Assembly (NCBI GenBank): GCA_025024175.1
Contig: QCXZ01000053.1
Location: forward strand, 4,216,001 to 4,280,000
Length of the DNA: 64,000 nt
Source of the DNA: Rhyzopertha dominica
Taxonomy: Eukaryota; Arthropoda; Insecta; Coleoptera; Bostrichidae
Reading direction: 5' to 3'
The first letter of the stretch is position 1. Every line of letters begins with the position of its first letter. The notes beneath the pieces were generated by a model. The model ran no database searches. It was given only the letters and a program-made list of their open reading frames with translations, and was not told the DNA's origin. Shown here one piece after another: positions 12,517 to 24,510 of the stretch. The position numbers and the translations under genes are program-made.

Positions 12517-13385
12517 ACAGAGTGTTAATTAAGTATGTACCAAAACTTTAACATACGATTCTCAGAGTTATTTTAAGACAAAAACTTCATATAAGCATGG
12601 GTCCTCAAATGCTTCATTTTCAAAATACAGTGTTAAATTTTAAAAATAATTGTTTTTTCGTAAATATCGTAAATATCCTTTACCCAATTTTGATGAAATT
12701 TGACAGTGTTAATACTACTGTTAAGGAGCTCATTTGGCCCTGATTTGTTTAAATTTATTAAGTCCAGTGTCGCCCCGGACAAAAAAATGTGTGCCACTGA
12801 CTTTTTTAAAACTTTTATATCTTTTTCACACTAAGCAACTAAAAATACAACTATTTTGTCTCTTGATTTTTTTTTAATATCTTGCTAAGTTTTCGAGAAA
12901 AAAATTAAGTATACTTAATTGCATATTCTTAGGCCACGCAAGAAATATGGGGAAACATTTCTTTCAGAATTTTTTTTAATAATTTTTCATAAACAAAGCA
13001 AGTAATCACTAAATAAAAAAAAACAATTTCCAAAAGAAATATATTCCCATATTTCTTGTGTAGTCCAGGAATATGCAATTAAGTAGATTTAATTTTTTCT
13101 CTCGAAAACTAAGCAAGATACGAAAAAGTTGTACTTTTAGTTGCTTAATGTGAAAAAATTACAAAAGTCTAAAAAATTGAGCCCCTTAACACTAGTATTA
13201 ACAATGTCAGATTTCATCAAAATTGGGTAAAGGATATTTACGAAAAACCAATTTCTTTTTAATTTAGCACCCTGTATTTTGAAAACNAAGAATTTGAGGA
13301 CCCAAGTTCATATGAAGTTTTTGCCTTAAAATAATAAGAGAATCATCTGTTAAAGTTATGGTATATAATTAATTAACAACCTGCT
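12517..13385. mobile_element. Long fold-back (palindromic) element, ~870 bp
   Basis: The left arm (~12517-12970) and right arm (~13028-13385) are imperfect reverse complements along almost their whole length. Paired landmarks are GTGTTAATTAAG with the reverse complement of TAATTAATTAACAAC; TAAATATCCTTTACCCAA with TTGGGTAAAGGATATTTA; and GCAAGAAATATGGGGAA with TTCCCATATTTCTTG. The loop is only ~50 bases. It has no coding capacity, as in fold-back MITEs. It lies downstream of the ZNF598-like stop codon, probably in its 3' UTR. Confidence 0.8.
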
Positions 13386-13851
13386 TAGCACAAAAATAAA
13401 TATATGTTAATGCNCTATATTTTCTTTAATTTTCAAATCAGACTTGTGACAAATGTCCTGACATGTTTTGTAAATCTAGGTAGATACTGGATACATAAAA
13501 TTTTAGGTAACTGATTGTAGAGATTAAACATTTTCAGTGAACATGCTAGCTATAATACTGCTGTACACCATTTTTTCTCTATCGACTGGGGAAAAATTCA
13601 AAACAGTAAAGAAAGTTCAGAATTTTATCGAGCGTATTTTATGCTGGATGGAACTTAATCCAAAAATTAAAGAAAGGTCTCGAACTTCCATCTTTGTCCT
13701 TGATTAAAATTTTCTTAAATCAATTTCATCAAATATTGAGGAAAAAATAAAACATCTGAAAATATAGAAACAGATAAACTTCCATATGTATTGCTGCTTA
13801 TAACATAATTAAAGCATGTCAAAGATATCTAATTTTGCTGACCTGAATTAA

Positions 13852-16800
13852 CTATTTCTTCCATGGCTTTCCAAGTGCTGGAAAATCATCTTTCATACAA
13901 TGATAGCTATTATGGGCGACCAGTTCCTTTTCTAAAACCACCTGTTGGCAAACGTCGCAAACAACTAACCCTTTAACACACCCTTCCGAGGCATGAACTT
14001 TGTACAGCTCCTGTTGCTTTTCAACGTCCGGCAAAAGCACCAACAGTTCCGGGAAAACCTCACCAAACTCGTCGCCCAAAAAGCATTTGCAGTGCTCGTA
14101 ATACCTAACAGCCGGTAGGATGCCGCTACGAAAGAGATCTGAGTATTCCTTGAACTCCTTTATCGCCTCGTTGTTGTTCAGTATCGACATGAAGCGTTCA
14201 ATGAGGTTCCTGTTTCGCATGGAGAAATTCTCCGGTTGATGGTAGTTCGTGATGGGACGAATGGCGTAGGATCGCCCAGTGCTGTTGGTGAAAGTCAAAT
14301 CGTTGTTTGGGGTGCAATTTTGGACACCGAAATTGCTGAATCCAGGCGGCGGTTTCACTGTAAAACCTGGAGGAGGGTTCGGTTGACCTAGGGTGGGGAA
14401 ATCTTCAGGTTTCACGACCGTGTCTTGCTCGGACTTCAATGTCTCAATTTTCAACTCAGACCTTTTTTTGACCAACCCATTGGGCAGATCGTTCGATATG
14501 TTTATGGTGTTGTTCTGATTTTCGATGGTCTCTGAGGCACTTTTTTCACTTTTCACCTTTTTCTTCTTCGTTTTTGTCTTTGGATCGACGGCTTCCGTCA
14601 CACTAGAACCGGACGCGTTTTTCGAACTACCAGGTGCAGCCTTATTGTTCTTCACACTATTTTTCACTTTATCTTCAACACGTTCACTCTTAACACCATT
14701 ATTTACAGGCACCGTCACGCTGCTGGTTTTGTTGGGCTTCTTTTTCGATAAGCTCGGAAAATCGTCCCTCGGCGGCAGAACCGGAGCAGGTGCCACTTTG
14801 TTTTGCTTCGGTTCGGCTTTTTTCGGTTTGAGCTGCACCCACTGGGCGTCCGAAGGTGGACGTGAACTGCTGAGGGCGGGAAAGTCGTCTTTCGAATGAT
14901 AAGACTGAGTGGATGAAGTTGAACCGGTTCGTATGCTGGTTGTTATCGCCCCGTTGGGTTTGTGCTCGACTTGAATTGAGACATTCGGTACCTTCGAATG
15001 TTGCTGGCGGTCTTGCGTACTGTGGAGAAATGAAAATGATGAATTTCTAGAAATACCATCGTTCTTTTGAAGATAATTACAACAAAATTTTTCAAATCCG
15101 TTTTTATTTTCATAAGTTGTATGCCTGGAAGGCCTAATACAGACAGAAATCTTTTCAAATAAAAGCAACGAGTTCATGTTATTTTAGACGGAAGTGAAGT
15201 ATGGTGTAATTTAAACAGAACTTGGTTTAAGAAGAAAAAATAACTGACAGTGATTTTCTTTCTGTTTATGGATTCACATTTTAAGTTTGAAATTTTCTTC
15301 GAAGAAAAAATTCTGAATTTCTAAACATTTTATTTTTTAAAAACCACAAAACTAGTTAAAATTAGAAATTATTCAAAAATCAATGTCTTCCCCACTTTAT
15401 TAAATACTAATTGGCAGAATGCTTTTGGCCTTAAATGGCCATCGTCAGTGTCTTATAGTTATTATGCAAAAATATAAACTATAGGGAAACAGAAATTAAT
15501 TTTGAAAGTTAAAAAAAAGTTGAATCAATTCTTCGATTGTCAAAATGACATTAACGCTTTTATTTCTTGTATTATACGATCAATAATGAGGATTTGAGCA
15601 TTTTTTGTCTCTAGGGCATTTCTAAATAATTCGTGCAATTTCAGTTGTCCCAATTTCTATGTTGCTGCTTTGAAGGCTGTGTTCCATTTTTAGTCAAGAT
15701 TTTTGTGTTCATTTTATTAATTTGACATCGTCATAATATTTTCTTTTGTAATCTGATACTGACAATGGCCTATTAGCCAAAAGTGCTTTAACTATTAAAT
15801 AAAATATTGTAGATTAAACTTGGAGAGGCTTCTTTAAACAAGAATATTATAAGATTCTCTCACTCAACTCTCATCATTTTTGTACTAACATTTTTTATGA
15901 AAATTTCAATAAAGGAGTGTTTTGGGTCAAAATTATTACAATTCTGAATATAAAATTTATTTGCACTTTTTTCTACAAACAAAATTTCAAAGTTAAAGTT
16001 GGAGTCCATAATCAGAAAGGGCAATAAATTTCCTAAAAGAATCACTATCAAACTTATTTTTTCTGAATCTCCTTAAACCAAGCAGTTGCGTTTGAACAAC
16101 ACTATACTTCCCTTTCCTCCAAATCTTCAAGAGCTCATTGATGGTCAACCACATTGCATACAAAAAATTTGTTATGTGTCTGTATTGGAGCCTTGTAAAA
16201 AAACTAAAATCATTTTATGTGTCTGCTTCATGTAAAATGCCCCAATGTTAAAATTACACAATCGTTGTACTTAAATTGAATGTGGAGTAAATTTAAAGTA
16301 ATCCCCCTCCCCAAAATTCAATATCTTCAGCTGATGAGGCCAAATAATGATGAAACGCGAGTTATGGATTGAGGAAAACAGATGTTCAGTTACATATATG
16401 CAATAAATATATTGTGCGACAAAACTCAAAAAAAATTTTGGTATAATTCCTCCCATTGGACAATCAAAAAAATTGGTTTGGCACATGAAATGATTTATTA
16501 CTTACTTGTTGACACTTAAACGTAACATACTCGTTCCTGAAGTAACTGAGGTAGAAGGTTCACCAAGCGCTGGAAAATTCTGTTCATTTCTGACGAATCC
16601 TTTAGAAGATCCCTTAATAGGACGAGAGGTGATGGTAACCTCGGGAGCTCTGTAACCTGTGTTTTCTCTGAGTTTAGAGAAGTCCTTGCCTAACGCTGTT
16701 TGAGGTTTGTTTGAACTTGATGTCCCACCTAGCATGAGAAGAATTTAGTAAGAAAAAAATTGTAGGATATGTACTACCAAAGTGAAGGACGAAGTTTGCA

Positions 16801-19800
16801 ATCTCATACGTATCTTAGAAAAAGAAACCATATTCCATAGAAAATTTTCATTCTAAAAGTTAATTAATTTGCCTGGGTTAATAATAACTGTAATTATAAA
16901 TTATGAACAATGAAAATAAATCTTTGTGTTTTTCATTACAATAAATTACAGAAGCATTTGCATGCCACCTTCATTAGTGTCTGGTAAATTAAACAATAGA
17001 CAATTATAATAGCATTTTTTAAACAAGTTTAAGCCAAATCTTTTCTGATCAAATACATTAGCTGTTTTTCGTTTATCGTTGATATCTATATTCAAACATA
17101 ACAAAAAGCTCATTAAAGGTAATTCAGTATCTATTAATAGTTTTGAAACAAGGAAACCCCGACAACTAATTTTTTTCGCTTGATTTCATTATTCTATTTC
17201 CTCCTTCCTCAGGCAGTATTACCATATTAAATACAACATTTTAAAAACTCACCTAAACTGGGAAAGTCCTCCCCACTAAACGGATATCTACCAGGAACCT
17301 TCGTTACAATAACACTAGATTGCGGCCTCGCATGACTAGAACTGTTGCTGCTCGTTCCGCCCAGACTAGGAAAATTATTTGAATCTAACGAATTGACAAA
17401 CGTTCGTTCCTGATTTTCCCTGTTCCTAGATGGCCCCCCCGGTTCCATGTAGTGATTATCGAAACCGACAGCACCCTCCGCATCATCACCTCTAAAAGAA
17501 TGAGGAACACCCAGATTTTAAAGGCAAAGTTTCGAGACATGGCGTACCGATCGTTGTTGCGGCGTTTGTTTTTGTCGGGCCTGTACCGTGCCACGGTAAA
17601 TTCTAACTCCAACGTTCTGGCTTGACGTGTAGCAGCCTTACTCAGGTTCCTGCTGTGGACTGAGGCGATATGTGCTGCAAATGGTCAAAACAAACATTTT
17701 TTTTTGTAGATGTCATATACTCTCACATTTATAATGCAGATATTTGTAATACATCAAATAAAAACATTTTAAAAGAAGTCCAAAGTTCAACTCATTTCTA
17801 TCAAATTCACCAAGAATTAAATAAACAACTTTAGAACTAAATTTTCAGCAAATAAATTTTTCAAATCCTATAATAGGTGTGTAAAGAAAAAATCTGTGCG
17901 TACCTATTTATGTATTTTTTATTAAAACATAATAGACAGTTCACTAAGGTTACATGTAAGGTCATGAGACTGTGTACATGTGTTTCCTGATGCAAAAATA
18001 ATTGGTTTAATTAATTATAAAAGTAACTCAAAGTCAATGTAGGGTAGTGTTCAACAAATTACAGTCTGAAGTCTCTAAAAATTATTAGTGAGTAAATTTA
18101 ACCTTGTTTCATGTAAATATATCTGTTTCTTCAAGAATTTTTGAACGTGATTTGGACATCCCAACCTCTTTTTCTAGTTCTCTAACAGATGTTTTCGTTT
18201 CGTTGTCAGATCATTTTAACTCCATTTCAGTATTTATTTGTTAACATTCACACTTTCGAAAATTATTAAATAAATAATGTATGTATTATTCTCAAACTTT
18301 AGATTTCACAGATGTATTCATGATTCGTTTGCAATTTTTGCTTTCATTGCCGCCTATATTTTTTTTACCTCTACATAATATCGTCACCAAATTTAAAAAA
18401 TGGCTGTGACTATTTTATTTATAAAAATAAGTGATCATATCCAATCATTTCTTCATGAAAAATGTTACAAGTTGTACACCTCTTTTACTGTGAAAACGGA
18501 AAAAAGCAACAGACGTACCTTTCAGGTCGATATCAGTCCTAAACGCAGAAGTAAACTTTTCATTTTTACATTCGCCCTCCTCACATAAGTAATGTTCTTC
18601 GTGAAAATGCTTCCGAAGATCATCGTACGAGTTATAAAACTCATGCTTTCCGTCGGCATCACAAAAATGACAGTAATAGTGCTCCCTGCGTAAATGCCTG
18701 AACAGCTCATCGCTGTCCATATAACGAGTATCACAAAATTCACAGAGCGGGTGACCTCTAATGCAAAACATTAAATAACACAAAAATTGAGTTAAGGAAG
18801 AAACAAACCTGTGTGAGGTATTGTCGCTGTCTCCTTTTCTCTGATGCTGCCCTAACTCCTGTCTCGTGTAGCATCTTCTTTCGAAAGAGAATATTTTCAA
18901 GTTGTCTACACAAAGGTCGCAGTAGAACAATTCGTGTTCTCGACGCATGTGGTCTTTTAACTGATGGAAGGTTTTGAAAGGCCATTTCCGTTCGGATTCA
19001 GGACATATGGGGCAATTATGTTCCAAAAGCCTGTAGTATGCCTTTTGTATGTTGGGGGAAGTAAAATAAATACCAAACTTGCGATCTAGCAAACTGGTTT
19101 GTTCCAATGTTCCTTTTAGTGTGCTAAATGGTTGAACATCCTTTGTAAAAACAACCTGTGCAGATAGAAATATAGATAGTACAATATTCAGAGCATCAGC
19201 TGCATTTGAAACTGATTTGAAACAATTTGTTGCTCTGTTTTCTAGGAATTAGTTGCTGTCGATTGGTGGTAGTTTGAATAAAATTGGTTTATTATTATGG
19301 AAGTTACAGAAAAAACGTGTATAAACACATGAAGTTACCTACAATGCCCCGATATCTCACCCAATACACTGTAATTTTCTGTACTGAGCAGTCATAACAC
19401 TGCTACTAGTTTTAGTTCATTAAACAGTTCGTATTTTACGCATGAAGGCAGAAAGTTGACATTCCTTTTTGACAATAACAGCCCACCGATTTTAACCACC
19501 TAAAATTGTTCCTTTTTTAGTTTGCCCAACGAAAATATAACTTTAAATGTCGTGCGCAAAACCCAGTTTTCACAAAAAAATTTCCAATTGATTATTTGGT
19601 TCATAATCATAACAACCATGGGTGCACTGGTGCATTGCAGATAGCAGCATGGTTTAAAACATGTTTTTCCTACAACTCCCGTAATAATGAACCACTTTGA
19701 ACGAAACTACCACCACTTGACAGAAATTAATTAGCAAAATCCTCCTAGAAAGCGGACAGCTGCAAATTTTTTCTTTTGGCAATTAATTAACAGTTAAACA

Positions 19801-20259
19801 GCAACAAATTATGGCAAGAGTTTCAAAGTGATAATAAAATGTAGTAGATGTAATCAAATGGAGATATAGGTAGCTAGCAAAGCATAGCCGCTTAGTAAGG
19901 ATATTTAATCTATCAAATACTGTGTTTACTAATTACAACTGAAATTATTTAAACAACAGGTGATGCAGGTGGTGTATTACATAATATTTCCAAAAATGAC
20001 CAAAAATCCTAAAAATAATTTGGCAACGATCACCACCTAACCCAACAAATAAAATGCAACCGATCAAAGTGCATACTTTGGGCATGTCCTGTCGACATAT
20101 GGGGCACTCGTTCTGCCTGCAGAGCACCCTCATCCTGGTGGAGCATTCGAAACAGACTGGGTGATCGCACACCCCTATGGAGTAGATGTCCACGTTCTTG
20201 AAGCAAACGACACATATGTTTTCGCTTTCACTAGAATTTTCCGTCTTGTCGGATGACAT
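13852..20259 (-). CDS. Znf598: ZNF598/Hel2-type RING E3 ubiquitin ligase, 7 exons, 841 aa
   Basis: Exons read on the minus strand: 20259-20077, 19155-18809, 18757-18519, 17674-17548, 17491-17253, 16728-16506 and 15019-13852. All junctions are GT-AG with compatible phases, and the total is 842 codons including the stop. A C3HC4 RING occupies residues 16-55 (Cys16, 19, 31, His33, Cys36, 39, 52, 55). C2H2-type fingers follow from residue 109 to ~260, with HMRREHELF, GDSDNTSHRGHPLCEFCD and HLRREHYYCHFCD as in ZNF598. The rest is low-complexity with seven FP[ST/A]L[GS] motifs and a C-terminal Cys pair near CDVC, ending KPWKK. In known family members this cytosolic ligase senses collided ribosomes and ubiquitinates small-subunit proteins eS10 and uS10. 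The start is the first ATG before the RING. The family assignment is strong; the symbol follows the animal orthologue. Confidence 0.93.
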
Positions 20260-20480
20260 TTTCGACTTTCGGTGTTGGAATTAAACTAAACGAACAATGA
20301 AAACGTATTTTGTAAAACACAACCTAACTTGGCAAACCAAATGACAAACGTGATGACACGATGACACTTATGTGATGACAGAACATTGAACTGTAAGATC
20401 TTTGGTAGGGGATTACCATATAACGACGTTGGCGTCCTGGTTCTAGGCGACGCTGCCGATTTGTGAGTAATTCCACAAAA
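20260..20480 (-). promoter_or_regulatory. Upstream region of the ZNF598-like gene with repeated GATGACA
   Basis: At 20350-20380, GATGACA occurs three times within 31 bases (ATF/AP-1-like half sites are one reading). No TATA box is evident. This is only a candidate control region, inferred from its position just upstream of the start codon. Confidence 0.25.
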
Positions 20481-20746
20481 CATGAGTAATTTTACTTCTT
20501 CCGAGGATTTTAAGGAATTTTGCTTTGGTGCATTCCAAGACTATAAATCTTACTGACTTTTCTAGTTTATTCAGTTCATTGAACTTTCTGCATGTTCTTG
20601 CTATAATTTGGTCACTTTGTTAATAAAAAATAAACATTTGAATGATTATTTCTTTCCATTTTCTTGTTGAATCACCCAGTATACTCTAGCTTTCTTGAAC
20701 TATAAGAAATGAACACAACTAGAAAACAATAAAATAACATTTCCAA

Positions 20747-20752
20747 TTTATT
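20747..20752 (-). terminator. Poly(A) signal of the DLAT gene
   Basis: AATAAA on the minus strand, about 230 bases after the DLAT stop codon at 20981-20983. This gives a compact 3' UTR. Confidence 0.6.
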
Positions 20753-20980
20753 CAATATGATTATACACAATACAACAACAAAAGAGGGGGATATGAAAAA
20801 CAAATGACTGCTAAACATGTTATGTACAAACTTGAAACGTACGTCCATGATTTCTCTTTTTTCGATAAATGCTCTTTCAAGAAGGACAGCACATTTTAAA
20901 ACTTAATAATACGGCCAGCTTGGCTGAACCTGAATCTCGATGATGGACTGGAAATAAATTAAGTGACGGCAGTAGTTCTC

Positions 20981-23900
20981 TTACAAAATCATCGACTCCG
21001 GATCCTCCATGAAATCTCTGAAAGCCTGCAGCCACTGGGCTCCAACTGCTCCGTCCACGACACGATGATCACAGCTCAGCGTCACCGTCATGTAGCTGGC
21101 AACCTTGAACCTGCAACAGGTGGTTAGACGACGTTTCAACACCAAATGCGATATATCAGTACCCTTTCTCTGAGCTATCCTCGACGAACCTCTTCGTCAA
21201 GGTTCCTATGGCCAGTATACAGCTTTGGGGCGGATTTATGACGGCGCAGAAGTTGTTTACGCCAAACATTCCCAAATTGGAGACGCTGAAAGTGCCTCCT
21301 TGGAATTCGTGGGGTTGCAGCTTGCCCGCACGGGCCTTACCAGCCAACTCCTTTACGTCCTTGCTGATGTCGACTAGGCCTTTGTGATCGGCTTCGAACA
21401 CAATTGGCGTTATCAGGCCCTTGTCTGTGGATACCGCGACGGAAATGTCGACGTTTTTGTATCTGAAAAAAGGTGTTCCCTCTCAGCACCATCTTTAATT
21501 CGAGCTCTACTTTTTATAGTAACGTAAAAATGGTCTATACAAACTATTAACTATGAGAGGAAATTTCATTTAATTAAATTTTTTAAATATTTAGCTGATA
21601 TTCGATAATAACTCGTTTTGTCAACTATTTTAATGAATAAAAGTAGAAGTTGCACTTGGGAAAAAAACTGAAAATTCAAGGTGAGCAGTATGTAACTATG
21701 CTCGTCAACTGAAATAAAATGTCAATCCTTGAACAAAATCTGTTAAGTATTATGCAAAACAGTTAAGAAAAAAATACGTTATGGAGACTTACTGTCTGAT
21801 GACTGTTCCGAACCACGCAGAATTCGCATCCGGCACTTTCTTACACGCCATCGCGCACGCCTTGATGACGAAATCGTTCACGCTTATCTTGAGCTTCTGC
21901 TTCTCCAACCTCTTGTTGAATCTGGCCCTGGTCGCCATCAGTTTGTCGACGTTGCAGTCGATGGTGAGGTAGTAGTGAGGTATCGTGGTCTTCGACTCGA
22001 GGAGCCTCTTCGCGATAACGCTCCGGATGTTGGACACGGGTATGTCGACGTAACTAGCTCCGGGGGCGGCCGTCGGTTTCGGCGGGGCAGAAGGTGTCGG
22101 TGATGACGCCCTGGGCGCTCCGGGCGCTGGCGCCCCACCCTGAAATTTCTCTACGTCGGAGACGGTGAAGGAACCAAAAAGACCGGAACCTTTGCCCTGC
22201 AAATGGTTCCTGTGGCTTAATATCAAACGTTTTTGGGTGCTAATTAGGAAAATTAAAGAATTCTTTTATTTTGCCAACAACTTGAGTACTCAAAATATTT
22301 TTAAGGTGTAACTTTTTTAGGTAACGCCAACTTACATGTTTTTAAATGGAAACCATAGTTGTTGTTGCTTAAGTCGAAAATACCTATTTTTTTTCAATTA
22401 AGAAAATAGACTAGGCTTAATTTCAAAAAGCAACTGTCAAAAAGTAGAATAAATGCAGTAAAACTAGTAAGTGAGAAATTTGTCCAGAGCTATCTGCATA
22501 ATCGAAGACAAGTGATGGTTTATAATAGTACACTGTCATCATTAGTGACAAATATTGGTATACCACAGGGATTGGTGCTATATCCAATTCTGTATGTTAT
22601 TTATGCTAACTATCTACCACACTATATGGATCTTACAACACTATCCAGTATGCTGATGACACCATCTTTTTTTGTGACGTTGAGAAGACAATTAAAAAGT
22701 CAAGTGAATAATTAAAAAAAATTTTGTCAATAAGTAAATAAAGCATCATTATTATTATTATTATTATTAAATGCTAGTTTAAAAAGCAAAGCTTCATACT
22801 AGCTATTTACAATAATAATAAATAAAAGCATCCAAAATTACCTGTAATCTGATGTTCCGTTGCTCCGCCAACCTCTTTGCCATCGGACTCACGTAGACGC
22901 GAGCTCCTGCATCAGCGGGAGGCGGCGGCACCTGGGGACCACCTGACGGAGCGGCCGCGGGTGGTGGTGGGCCGCTAGGCTGCGCAGGAGGTGCCGGAGC
23001 CCCGGCTGGAGCAGACGGAGGAGCTGCCGGTTTTGGGGGTGCGGCCGCAGCACCGTCGTCCTTAAAATCTTTAAAGGCGGCAACGTCCGCCTCGTTATCA
23101 ACTATTATGCACACCAGTTTTCCTATAGGAACTTCCTTTGTGCCGGCTGGTATCAGGATTTTCGCTAGGTAACCTGTTGTAAAACAAAAATCGATAAGAT
23201 GCAACAGGTGATTGCCAAATCGAATGATTGGAAAATAGACTGCACCTTTACCCTTTAATAGTTATAATAATAGTTATTTATTATGCACGATGATAAAGAG
23301 ATTGTTTATTGTCATGTATAATACAACACTTTTTTTCTATAGTAGGAGAAAAAATAAAATTTCAAACAAAACTAAAATTTTTTGCATAAATATCGCAATT
23401 ATGCTCTGTTACTACTATGGGTTACCCTGTAAAAATATTTTTAGTTCTTGTTTTTGTAGATGCAGATACAAAAAAAAATGTGAAGACATTTTTTTATATT
23501 TTAATTTTGAATCCAGTGGTGTACTCAAAATTCTTTTAAGGGGTCACATTTTTGAGATGTAACATTGCATTTTTGAAATGCAAACCGTAGTTGGCTTTCC
23601 TATGGTTAAAAATACCTATTTTTGGTTATAACTTTCAAAACAAAAGACGATATATACATTAAAAGTTACCAAGCTATTACAGTTACAAAGAAAATGGAGT
23701 TATAAAACAACAACTGGTAACTACCATTTAGATTTTTTGTAATGCCAGAAAGTTTGGGACAACTCGTATACATAAATTAATCAAAAAATACTAGCAAGTT
23801 GGTCAATGTATATGTGTGACTAACCTTTAACCACTCACAAAAAAGATATGCAGTATTTTGTTTGTAAGATTGGAAATAACCATAAATTTTCACATTTTTT

Positions 23901-24510
23901 TTCATTTGAAAATTAAAAGAAATACAATTTTCTTAGAAGCTAAGGCTGTATTCAGTATAGTAGAAAAATGGGGGAATTGCAATCTCAGAAACGCAGACAC
24001 ATCAACAACAAATTAAGTACCTTCTTCGGGTGTTTCAAATCCCATCGTTGCCTTATCCGTCTCGATTTCTGCTAGTAAGTCACCCTCGTTCAATTTGTCT
24101 CCTTCTTTCTTTGCCCAGCTGACTATTGTTCCCATATCCATGGTTGGTGATAGAGCTGGTAGCGTGACTTTTATATGTTTCGGGTAGTCCGCATAGTGAC
24201 GTATTTGATACAGCCATTCCTTATGTTTTAACAGCTTTGGAGAGTTTATTCTTTGTACCAATGAATATCTGCAAGTGGAAAATCCTGTCAAATAATCCTG
24301 TGAAATCTGAATGTCACCCTGTTGTGAAATGCTAATAAATGATCACAATTTTTCTCCAGCATGTAATGTAAAAGTATAATCGGTTACTTACGCGCTATAT
24401 AACTTCCTTTTCGCACATTCCACACTGAATGTCCTTACAGTATTTCCCTTGATCACTTGTTTTACAGTTATTCTTAATAAACCATTCCTTGCAACACTCG
24501 TTCGTAACAT
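20981..24510 (-). CDS. DLAT: Dihydrolipoamide acetyltransferase, E2 of pyruvate dehydrogenase, 510 aa
   Basis: Six exons on the minus strand: 24510-24392, 24268-24021, 23173-22842, 22196-21793, 21462-21163 and 21110-20981. All are GT-AG with matching phases, giving 511 codons with the stop. Residues 1-40 form an Arg/Lys-rich mitochondrial presequence (starts [10 protein letters not shown]). One lipoyl domain spans ~70-150, with [10 protein letters not shown] carrying lipoyl Lys112. An Ala/Pro-rich hinge is followed by a subunit-binding domain ([16 protein letters not shown], running into [11 protein letters not shown]). After a second Ala/Pro linker, the catalytic acyltransferase domain runs from ~280 to the end, with DHRVVDG (His483, Asp487). 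The enzyme transfers acetyl groups to CoA in the mitochondrial matrix. One lipoyl domain and ~510 aa are usual for insects, whereas mammals have two. The hinges form local GC-rich islands. The gene is head-to-head with calypso. Confidence 0.96.
22270..22400 (+). repeat. Dispersed repeat in a DLAT intron (copy 1)
   Basis: It shares GTACTCAAAAT, TTTAAGG, TGTAAC, TTTTTAAATGGAAACC and AAAATACCTATTTT, in order, with 23518-23640 in the intron between exons 2 and 3. Diverged copies of one unnamed element. Confidence 0.5.
22440..22770 (+). mobile_element. Truncated non-LTR retrotransposon (RT fragment) in a DLAT intron
   Basis: Opposite in strand to the host gene. The frame at 22512-22715 contains [19 protein letters not shown], the GIPQGSVLGPILF-type motif of reverse transcriptase. 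A +1 shift is then needed to read [10 protein letters not shown], the catalytic YADD block. The copy is followed by a (ATT)n tract at ~22747-22770, typical of the 3' tail of Jockey/CR1-type LINEs. Most of the element is missing and the frame is broken, so it is inactive. Confidence 0.8.
23500..23640 (+). repeat. Dispersed repeat in a DLAT intron (copy 2)
   Basis: Partner of the copy at 22270-22400, in the same orientation, with the AAAATACCTATTTTTGG landmark at its end. Confidence 0.5.

Noticed and set aside
14525..14899. 124-codon frame on the plus strand
   Set aside because: Exact antisense of the coding last exon of the ZNF598-like gene; a shadow of biased codons.
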